From Chaenocephalus aceratus (Eukaryota > Chordata > Actinopteri > Perciformes > Channichthyidae), in assembly GCA_023974075.1 (NCBI GenBank), contig JAMFTG010000250.1, positions 17,501 to 81,500 of the forward strand: 64,000 nucleotides of DNA, in the 5' to 3' direction. Positions 31,765-39,900 of this stretch are shown piece by piece; position 1 is the stretch's first letter, and each line of letters starts with the position of its first letter. The position numbers were made by a program, and so were the translations under genes. Under the pieces are notes generated by a model, which worked only from the letters and a program-made list of their open reading frames with translations, was not told the DNA's origin and made no database searches.

Positions 31765-32229
31765 TTATACTGATTGTAGCATCCCCAGGACAGTCTCCAG
31801 CTTAGAATTCCCCATATTATTGGAGATATCGTGATGGAGTTTTTTCACTTCAGTCAAAATATTCACGTGTATGCTGTTTTCAACACACAGATGCATTACA
31901 TCTACAAACAGAGCATACAATGAGAGCACATGATACACTTTTGATGTTTGTTTCATTTCTGAGATAATGTTACAGAATGTTTCGGAAAATGAAGATTCCA
32001 GGACCACTTTAAATGTTTCGTTTACAAGCGTTTCCCAATGACCCGGAATAGTACTGCCAGAACGAACGATATCCAAAATGTCTTGTAGTTTACAAACTTC
32101 AGCCATTCTTTTTACACAGGGGTCACTACTCGTTCTGTTTTCAATCGTCCCCATCACCACATTTATTAAACGGGTAATGACTACATTATGATCAATATAT
32201 ACAGAGCGTTTTGCAAAGTAGTTTCCCAT
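31765..32229 (-). CDS. Bcl-2-like small helical protein (right copy, intact)
   Basis: 154 aa from ATG 32229 to a TAA. The profile is all-helical. Residues about 64-118 follow the Bcl-2 pattern: HWETLVNETFKVVL, then FSETFCNIISEM, then YHVLSLYALFVDVMHLCVEN, which lines up with the BH1-containing helix pair of Bcl-2 proteins (ETFxxVxxELF...WGRIVALFAFxxxLxVE). The signature Trp-Gly of BH1 is replaced by Tyr-His and no clear BH2 is seen. Many DNA viruses, including adenoviruses and some adintoviruses, encode divergent Bcl-2 proteins that block apoptosis. There is no hydrophobic C-terminal anchor; the protein begins Met-Gly, so N-myristoylation is possible but weakly supported. It follows the 187-aa gene with an 8-nt gap, suggesting joint transcription. 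Confidence 0.5.
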   Translation of the reverse strand: MGNYFAKRSVYIDHNVVITRLINVVMGTIENRTSSDPCVKRMAEVCKLQDILDIVRSGSTIPGHWETLVNETFKVVLESSFSETFCNIISEMKQTSKVYHVLSLYALFVDVMHLCVENSIHVNILTEVKKLHHDISNNMGNSKLETVLGMLQSV

Positions 32230-32236
32230 TTTTATT

Positions 32237-32800
32237 TTACTTAAAGAAAAAAGTCACTGCATTGAACAAGTCCCTGGCTTCTTCTCCATCCGACTGTTGT
32301 TTGTTAGTCTTCTTCTTCTCCATCCAACTCTGTATGGATATTTCAAGTCTCTCCTTGAGGCATCTGCATTTTACAAGCTTGTGCAGAAAAGCTTCCGAAG
32401 CGCGTCCTATCCTCAGTTTATCCTCGCAAATGCCTTTTTCAATAAGACTCTGGTCAATCACTGCAACGAAGTCGGCGAGCCAAAGTCTTTTCATTAACGC
32501 ATTGTAATTGTTTCTGAAGAAGAAATCGGGCATGTCATTCCGACAATCGTGTTGCCTCTGGTCGGGGTTACTGCGTCGGCATTCTTTGCAGATTTCTTTT
32601 CTGTACCGATACATCACCATCTCCAGAATATAAAACAACTCCGATTTCACTGTGTCCCTAAACCGAGACTTCTTGACCCGAGGAGTAGCATCAGCAGCAG
32701 TAGTACTGCAAGATTCGGGTTTCCCACATGGTGGTGTTGCTGGTAGACGCTGTTCCTGACTGCAACTCGCGGGGGGAGTCTTGGCTTTTCTCTGCTCCAT
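32237..32800 (-). CDS. 187-aa protein with CxxC...HxC cluster (right copy, intact)
   Basis: Open from ATG 32800 (shared CTAGCCATGGA context) to a TAA. Residues 1-45 are Ser/Thr/Pro-rich and probably disordered. Residues 46-70 form a likely helix (RFRDTVKSELFYILEMVMYR). Cys71, Cys74, His84 and Cys86 form a CKEC...QRQHDC cluster, a plausible zinc site. Residues 90-145 are probably helical (DFFFRNNYNALMKRLWLADF), and the C-terminal 30 residues are charged. A C-x2-C...SQ/DQ-x2-H-x-C arrangement resembles, from memory, small uncharacterised proteins found near Polinton/adintovirus-type genes, but this is not certain. It lies upstream of the Bcl-2-like gene on the same strand. Confidence 0.6.
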   Translation of the reverse strand: MEQRKAKTPPASCSQEQRLPATPPCGKPESCSTTAADATPRVKKSRFRDTVKSELFYILEMVMYRYRKEICKECRRSNPDQRQHDCRNDMPDFFFRNNYNALMKRLWLADFVAVIDQSLIEKGICEDKLRIGRASEAFLHKLVKCRCLKERLEISIQSWMEKKKTNKQQSDGEEARDLFNAVTFFFK

Positions 32801-32884
32801 GGCTAGTTTACAATGATCGTCTTAGCGAGGTCCTTCGTTTTAGATGATTTTCTGAGTGGAGGGTGGGGCTCATTGCGTTGAATG
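32797..32884 (-). promoter_or_regulatory. Shared promoter module (right copy, 187-aa gene)
   Basis: Mirror of 21941-22026; minus strand reads CAACGCAATGAG, ATCATCTAAAAC and ACTAGCCATGGA. A matching module precedes the lysine-rich gene at about 31121-31046. Confidence 0.6.
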
Positions 32885-35800
32885 GGGGAGTCAATTATAG
32901 AATTGATAGTTTTTAGAAAAAAAGTTCTTTAAGAGTTGTAGCTTTTTCATCTCATCTCCAGCAATAGGTGAAATTTAAGAATAAGTAATAGTTTGTCATG
33001 ATTTTACGGAAAAAGTATAGTTTATCAGAAATATGGAAAAGTCATTGTGTACAAATAGTATGTTGAAAATCAAAAAAAAAACTCAATTCAATACAATTTA
33101 ATGAATATTTTACCCTGTTCTAAAGTTTTGCACCCTTAAGGAAAAACCCCTTCCTTACCAAGTACTTCATATTATACCCTTTGTTAAGTGTTGCGTACAT
33201 CAGGGTGTATCTCAAAGTATCTTGGTAACATAAAATAACTAAAATATGTAAGTTTATCAGAAAAAAAAACCATTATTTAACTGAACAAGTGTTGCATACA
33301 TCAAAGTGTGTCTAAAAGTATCTTAGTAACACAAGAAAAGAGAAAAAAGCCTTGATGTCAACAAAACTGTATTTTTCCACTGAAATAGCGTTAAAATAAA
33401 AAAAGTGCCTTTAAAGAAAATGTATTCAGACAAAGTATTTTATTTTCAAAAAAAAAAAAAAAAAGTTTAAGGTTTTGCATACATAAAAAGTGTATCTTAC
33501 AGTTCCGTTGTGAGAGAATTACACACAAATCTTAAAGTGTCAGGGAAAATTGTTAAAATCATAAACTTACCTTTTAGAGAAACAGTCTTTAAGAAAAAAT
33601 CTAATCAGACTGTACTTCATTTTCTAGTTTTAAGGTTTTGCATCCCTCAAAGTGTGTCTAAAAGTATCTTGGCAAAGAGAAAAAAGCCAAAATCTGCCTT
33701 TAAAAGAATCCGAATTCCTTATAAAGTACTTCATATTCAACCAGTTTCAGTTTTCAGACACCAAACTGTATCTAAAAGTATCTTGGTAACACAAGAAAAA
33801 GAGTAAGTGTAATTTATTCGGTAATGTTACAGAATGTTTCTGAAAAATGAAGATTCCTGGACCACTTTAAATGTTTCGTTTACAATATTACATATAGAGG
33901 AGAGCTCTTCTTCGGGAACATCCTCTCCCCCTACTTTGTACCATCCAGTCAGAAAACTCAATTCAATACAAATTAATGAATATTTTACCCTGTTCTAAAG
34001 TTTTGCACCCTTAAAGAAAAACCCCTTCCTTACCAACTACTTCATATTATACCCTTTGTTAAGTGTTGCGTTACATCAGGGTGTATCTCAAAGTATCTTG
34101 GTAACATAAAATAACTAAAATATGTAAGTTTATCAGAAAAGAAAAAACCTTGTTTATCTGAACAAGTGTTGCATACACCAAAGTGTGTTTAAAAGTATCT
34201 TAGTAACACAAGAAAAAGAGAAGAAAGCGTTAATGTTAACAAACACTGGATTGTTCCACTGAAATAATAAATAAATAATTTCAAAAAGTGCTCTTAAAAA
34301 GAACAAATTTATTCAGATAAAAGTATTTTGTTAGACTATTAAGTCCACGATGGTTATATTTAACCCCTAACCATTTGTATTATATGTTTGTTGTCCTAAT
34401 AAAGCCAGAGTCACCTGAATTAATTTTGTCTCCAGACCTTTTTTATTTTTTACATTTTGTAACAATCTTAAAAACATTTGTGGTTTGACTCTTTTTAAAA
34501 AAGTTCTTTTTCATCTATCATTTTCAACCAAGCAGCAAGAGGTCAAATGTAAGAACAAGTAATAGTTTGTCACGATTTTATGGGAAATAGTCAGAGCGCG
34601 ATGTCACATCTTAAAAGACAGCTTGAACTGGATAAATGGTTAGTCTTTTTCAAACATACCGTACGTTCTGCATGTGTAGTATATCTGGCCCATCGATTTA
34701 GACCCTACTGCCTTAGACGCATGCCCTCAATAGGGTAGTCACGCTTTGGGAAGAGGTGTTTCATTTCACAGATCCACCTTGATTGTTATTGTGAAGAGGG
34801 ACGGGGGAGGAACATTCAGAGGATGAAGAAGCATAAAATAAACGGACAGCACGTCAGTTTCAAGAAAGATGACACCGTGTTTATGCATGACATGCAACAT
34901 ATCTTGAAGTCCTACAAAAAAAAAAAAAAGGGTACAAGTATATTGTGTTGAAAATATCGCCAAAAGTCGTAATATTGTATAATGTATTAATTGCATGTTG
35001 TATTTTTGCTAGCAATCACTATGTAGTTTTTTCCAAAAATATAATGGAAAAAAAAAAAGCGAGAAAGACAAAAACAAAATACGTTGAAAAGGGGATGAGT
35101 ATGTCTGTCTCTCGGGGGGTTGGTGTGTTAAGAGTCACAGTCTTAAAGAAAATCTGCTCAGAAAAAAGTACTTAACTTTCTACCAGTTGTAAAGTTGTCA
35201 TACATAAAAAACGCTATCAAAAAAGTAAGAGACTTACTGTTCCTTTGTGAGAGAATTACACACAAATCTGCCGAGTGTCTGTAAAAAGTCTTAAAAATCA
35301 CAAAACCTGCCTTTTAGAGAAACAGTCTTTTTTAAAAAGATATGATCAAGGGGGCATTAAGATCTTTAAACTATTAAAACCTCTTCAAAAGAGACTTCCC
35401 CTTCACTGTCCTGCTTCATTGTAGGATTTCTGCCATGTCTCTACTTCAGTTTGACCATCTCTGTTATTATGTGATGGAATACTAGATAAATAAGTAATTA
35501 GATACCTTACCGTTACTGCGCTCATAAAGAATGATAAGAATAAGAATAATGCGTATTGAACTGGTTTAATTAATTAGTGATTTTATTTAAGGTAATTAGT
35601 TAGAAGCCCTATTTTATCAGTATGTCTGCACAGCAGTTACAATGGTCAAACTACATTAACACAGAATTGTCCCCATTCTTTCTTTAATAGTTACTAACAT
35701 TAGATATTTTTAATGAGATATGGACCGCAAAACAAAAGATATCCCTGGTTTTCATTTAAAAATCAAGTCAGTGAATGCAAGTAGTTGCCTTAGCTTATTT

Positions 35801-35906
35801 TGTTATGAGATGATGATGTGAATTACTGTTCAAATTAGTTAATGTAATAATCGTTTGGTTATTTTATGCATAGCCTAATGTTACATTTATGTGCTTAAGA
35901 ATTCCT
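32885..35906. other. AT-rich intergenic region of right arm
   Basis: Mirror of 19044-21940 with the same approximately 310-bp duplication and repeated AAAGTATCTTGGTAACA motifs. It includes the gene-fragment mosaic (about 33832-33955). No confident gene. Confidence 0.6.
34766..34996 (-). CDS. Possible exon or small ORF overlapping a right-arm-specific segment
   Basis: A 76-codon frame. On the minus strand a T-rich tract ending TTTTTTTTGTAG precedes GACTTCAAGATATGTTGC, a good 3' splice-site shape. The coding side reads LQDMLHVMHKHGVIFLETD and onward. The left arm lacks the part corresponding to 34871-35000, so any such exon exists only in the right arm. Weak evidence; family unknown. Confidence 0.2.
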   Translation of the reverse strand: MQLIHYTILRLLAIFSTQYTCTLFFFFVGLQDMLHVMHKHGVIFLETDVLSVYFMLLHPLNVPPPSLFTITIKVDL

Positions 35907-36056
35907 TCAAGACAGAGGAGACTGAAGCATATCTTCGGCTGTAGGCGTCTCAACCCGGCATACAAACTGCATTCGTTTCTTGATTGGAGCATCCAACGGA
36001 TGGCTGTAAGTTGTCACCGGTGTCTCGCTGATTAAACTCATATCAAGACGTCTCAT
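35907..36056 (-). CDS. 49-aa terminal small ORF (right copy)
   Basis: Mirror of 18894-19043, open from ATG to TGA with the same length. It starts MRRLDMSLISETPVTTY. Preceded by the TTTAAATAAAAGCCAGC block and a TG/CA tract (36125-36157). Confidence 0.5.
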   Translation of the reverse strand: MRRLDMSLISETPVTTYSHPLDAPIKKRMQFVCRVETPTAEDMLQSPLS

Positions 36057-36121
36057 GGCCACAAGAGACGCTGGCTTTTATTTAAACAACCTCTAAGGGG
36101 AGATGGGGTGAGGGGTGGGGA

Positions 36122-36158
<37 letters not shown>

Positions 36159-36193
36159 CCCCCTCCCCTCGGCCCACCATATGGTCTCTCCCC

Positions 36194-36358
36194 TCATGTC
36201 CTGTTCGCAAAAACAGAGAGGCGAAGTTCTTCGGCTGTCGGGTTCTGAACCCGGCATACAAACTTCATTCGTTTCTTGATTGGAGCACCCAACGGATGGT
36301 TGTAAGTTGTCACCGGTGTCTCGCTGATTAAATTCATATCAAGACGTCTCTTGGCCAT
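36194..36358 (-). CDS. 54-aa terminal small ORF (right copy, intact)
   Basis: MAKRRLDMNLISETPVTTYN then HPLGAPIKKRMKFVCRV, ending LSVFANRT and TGA. It is the unbroken version of the left-arm frame at 18603 and a tandem paralogue of the 49-aa ORF. The basic N-terminus (KRR) and KKR motif suggest nucleic-acid or nuclear association. The stop falls inside the next promoter-like block, so the two units overlap. Short length leaves open that it is a first exon. Confidence 0.5.
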   Translation of the reverse strand: MAKRRLDMNLISETPVTTYNHPLGAPIKKRMKFVCRVQNPTAEELRLSVFANRT

Positions 36359-36435
36359 TTTCTCTCGACTTGAGAAATATTTAAGAGTGACGCTGGCTTT
36401 TTATTTAGACAGAGGGATGGGGTGAGGGGCGGGGA

Positions 36436-36437
<2 letters not shown>

Positions 36438-36485
<48 letters not shown>
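36438..36485. repeat. (TG)n microsatellite in right arm
   Basis: Mirror of the CA tract at 18490-18520 but longer, one of the few length differences between the arms. Confidence 0.9.
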
Positions 36486-36486
<1 letters not shown>

Positions 36487-36725
36487 CCCCTCCTCCACCA
36501 TATGTTTTCTCCCCTCCTGTCCTGTTTGCAAAAATAGAGAGGTTTAAATATACATTTTTTTAGATGCTTTACTTTAGATTAATTTCATGTTATTTGCAAG
36601 TTACATTCAATACTATATACAGGATTAACCACACAGGAAGTGGTTAGGAGGCGGGATATATATCCTATGTATATTAATTGATTGAAAACAACTGCATTTA
36701 ATTTTTCTCATTTTTTTAATTTTAA

Positions 36726-36954
36726 TTTAATTTTATTTTGTAAACCGGAAGCGGTGGCTGTACATCCGGTCGAACGATTCGGGACTTCCGGTCGAACGAG
36801 ACGGGACTTCCGGTTTTCAAAATAAAATAAAAAGGGGGACTTCCGGTTTTCAAAATAAAATAAAAAGGCGGGACTTCCGGTCAAAAAAGGGGCGGGGCGA
36901 CCTGTCACTTTCTCTGCATACTAATGAGATTGACATGGCATTTGTATCACTACT
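36726..36954. promoter_or_regulatory. Right terminal control region
   Basis: Mirror of 18012-18240. It has four ACTTCCGGT sites (reverse of ACCGGAAGT), GGGGCGGGGC, and TAATGAGAT at 36922-36930. The outermost ETS-type site that is degenerate in the left arm is intact here. Confidence 0.45.
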
Positions 36955-36960
36955 TAGAAG
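36955..36960. repeat. Right 6-bp target-site duplication (TAGAAG)
   Basis: Second copy of the duplication flanking the palindromic element. Confidence 0.85.
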
Positions 36961-39900
36961 TACTCAGATCTTGTTCTTGAGTAAAAGTAGAAGTACTCAG
37001 ATCTTGTTCTTGAGTAAAAGTAAAAGTACTCAGATCTTGTTCTTGAGTAAAAGTAGAAGTACTCAGATCTTGTTCTTGAGTAAAAGTAGAAGTACTCAGA
37101 TCTTGTTCTTGAGTAAAAGTAGAAGGACTCAGATCTTGTTCTTGAGTAAAAGTAGAAGTACTCAGATCTTGTACTTGAGTAAAAGTAGAAGTACTCAGAT
37201 CTTGTGCTTGAGTAAAAGTAGAAGTACTCAGATATTGTACTTGAGTAAAAGTAAGTACTCAGATCTTGTACTTGAGTAAAAGTAGAAGTACTCAGATCTT
37301 GTTCTTGAGTAAAAGTAGAAGTACTCAGATCTTGTGCTTGAGTAAAAGTAGAAGTACTCAGATATTGTACTTGAGTAAAGTAGAAGTACTCAGATCTTGT
37401 ACTTGAGTAAAAGTAGAAGTACTCAGATCTTGTTCTTGAGTAAAAGTAGAAGTACTCAGATCTTGTTCTTGAGTAAAAGTAGAAGGACTCAGATCTTGTT
37501 CTTGAGTAAAAGTAGAAGTACTCAGATCTTGTACTTGAGTAAAAGTAGAAGTACTCAGATCTTGTGCTTGAGTAAAAGTAGAAGTACTCAGATATTGTAC
37601 TTGAGTAAAAGTAGAAGTACTCAGATCTTGTACTTGAGTAAAAGTAGAAGTACTCAGATCTTGTTCTTGAGTAAAAGTAGAAGTACTCAGATCTTGTGCT
37701 TGAGTAAAAGTAGAAGTACTCAGATATTGTACTTGAGTAAAAGTAGAAGTACTCAGATCTTGTACTGAGTAAAAGTAGAAGTACTCAGATCTGTTCTTGA
37801 GTAAAAGTAGAAGTACTCAGATCTTGTACTTGAGTAAAAGTAGAAGGACTCAGATATTGTTCTTGAGTAAAAGTAGAAGTACTCAGATCTTGTACTTGAG
37901 TAAAAGTAGAAGGACTCAGATATTGTCTTGAGTAAAAGTAGAAGTACTCAGATCTTGTACTTGAGTAAAAGTAGAAGTACTCAGATCTTGTTCTTGAGTA
38001 AAAGTAGAAGTACTCAGATCTTGTACTTGAGTAAAAGTAGAAGTACTCAGGTCTTGTACTTGAGTAGAAGTACTCAGATCTTGTACTTGAGTAAAAGTAT
38101 AAGTACTCAGATCTTGTACTTGAGTAAAAGTATAAGTACTCAGATCTTGTACTTGAGTAAAAGTACAAGTACTCAGATCTTGTTCTTGAGTAAAAGTAGA
38201 AGTACTCAGATCTTGTTCTTGAGTAAAGTAGAAGTACTCAGATCTTGTACTTGAGTAAAAGTAGAAGTACTCAGATCTTGTACTTGAGTAAAAGTAGAAG
38301 TACTCAGATCTTGTTCTTGAGTAAAAGTAGAAGTACTCAGATCTTGTTCTTGAGTAAAGTAGAAGTACTCAGATCTTGTACTTGAGTAAAAGTAGAAGTA
38401 CTCAGATCTTGTTCTTGAGTAAAAGTAGAAGTACTCAGATCTTGTTCTTGAGTAAAAGTAGAAGTACTCAGATCTTGTTCTTGAGTAAAAGTAAAAGTAC
38501 TCAGATCTTGTTCTTGAGTAAAAGTAGAAGTACTCAGATCTTGTTCTTGAGTAAAGTAGAAGTACTCAGATCTTGTTCGTAAAAGTAGAAGGACTCAGAT
38601 CTTGTTCTTGAGTAAAAGTAGAAGTACTCAGATCTTGTACTTGAGTAAAAGTATAAGTACTCAGATCTTGTGCTTGAGTAAAAGTAGAAGTACTCAGATA
38701 TTGTACTTGAGTAAAAGTAGAAGTACTCAGATCTTGTACTTGAGTAAAAGTAGAAGTACTCAGATCTTGTTCTTGAGTAAAAGTACAAGTACTCAGATCT
38801 TGTTCTTGAGTAAAAGTAGAAGGACTCAGATCTTGTTCTTGAGTAAAAGTAGAAGTACTCAGATCTTGTACTTGAGTAAAAGTAGAAGTACTCAGATCTT
38901 GTGCTTGAGTAAAAGTAGAAGTACTCAGATATTGTACTTGAGTAAAAGTAGAGTACTCAGATCTTGTACTGAGTAAAAGTAGAAGTACTCAGATCTTGTT
39001 CTTGAGTAAAAGTAGAAGTACTCAGATCTTGTGCTTGAGTAAAAGTAGAAGTACTCAGATATTGTACTTGAGTAAACGTAGAAGTACTCAGATCTTGTAC
39101 TTGAGTAAAAGTAAGTACTCAGATCTTGTTCTTGAGTAAAAGTAGAAGTACTCAGATCTTGTACTTGAGTAAAGTAGAAGGACTCAGATATTGTTCTGAG
39201 TAAGTAGAAGTACTCAGATCTTGTACTTGAGTAAAAGTAGAAGTACTCAGATCTTGTTTTGAGTAAAAGTAGAAGTACTCAGATCTTGTACTTGAGTAAA
39301 AGTAGAAGAGTACTCAGGTCTTGTACTTGAGTAGAAGTACTCAGATCTTGTACTTGAGTAAAAGTATAAGTACTCAGATCTTGTACTTGAGTAAAAGTAT
39401 AAGTACTCAGATCTTGTACTTGAGTAAAAGTACAAGTACTCAGATCTTGTTCTTGAGTAAAAGTAGAAGTACTCAGATCTTGTTCTTGAGTAAAAGTAGA
39501 AGTACTCAGATCTTGTACTTGAGTAAAAGTAGAAGTACTCAGATCTTGTTCTTGAGTAAAAGTAGAAGTACTCAGATCTTGTTCTTGAGTAAAAGTAGAA
39601 GTACTCAGATCTTGTACTTGAGTAAAAGTACGAGTACTCAGATCTTGTTCTTGCGTAAAAGTAGAAGTACTCAAATCTTGTTCTTGAGTAAAAGTAGAAG
39701 TACTCAGATCTGTACTTGAGTAAAAGTACAAGTACTCAGATCTTGTACTGGAGTAAAAGTAGAAGTACTCAGATCTTGTTCTTGAGTGAAAGTAGAAGTA
39801 CTCAGATCTTGTTCTTGAGTAAAAGTAGAAGTACTCAGATCTTGTGCTTGAGTAAAAGTAGAAGTACTCAGATCTTGTTCTTGAGTAAAAGTACAAGTAC

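Larger units (their letters stand above)
18012..36954. mobile_element. Palindromic Polinton/adintovirus-like element, non-autonomous
   Basis: The element starts AGTAGTGATACAAATGCC and ends with its exact reverse complement. A 6-bp duplication TAGAAG flanks it. The left arm (18012-29783, of which 5449 bp is a later insertion) and right arm (30492-36954) are near-identical inverted repeats of about 6.3 and 6.5 kb around a 708-bp centre. Polintons/Mavericks are known for 6-bp duplications, 5'-AG termini and long inverted repeats made by a retroviral-type integrase, and some animal members (adintoviruses) carry Bcl-2-like and other small early genes. No PolB, integrase, ATPase, protease or capsid coding is visible, so the element needed helper functions. 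What is seen is the termini, duplication, symmetry and small ORFs; the family assignment is inference. A novel transposon with very long terminal repeats is the alternative. Confidence 0.7.
30492..36954. repeat. Right arm of the giant inverted repeat
   Basis: Reverse complement of the left arm, beginning CATTGCTTTTGG and ending CATTTGTATCACTACT. This arm keeps open reading frames for the 187-aa, 154-aa, 54-aa and 49-aa proteins and carries a 130-bp segment (34871-35000) absent from the left arm. It lacks the Ngaro-like insertion. Confidence 0.92.

Noticed and set aside
18012..36954. Herpesvirus-derived (Teratorn-like) element
   Set aside because: Such piggyBac-linked elements would give TTAA duplications and carry large herpesvirus genes; here the duplication is TAGAAG and only small genes are present.
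18012..36954. Assembly artefact (false palindrome)
   Set aside because: Arm-specific insertion, a 130-bp difference, single-base indels and a correct target duplication argue for a real structure, although long-read confirmation is still desirable.
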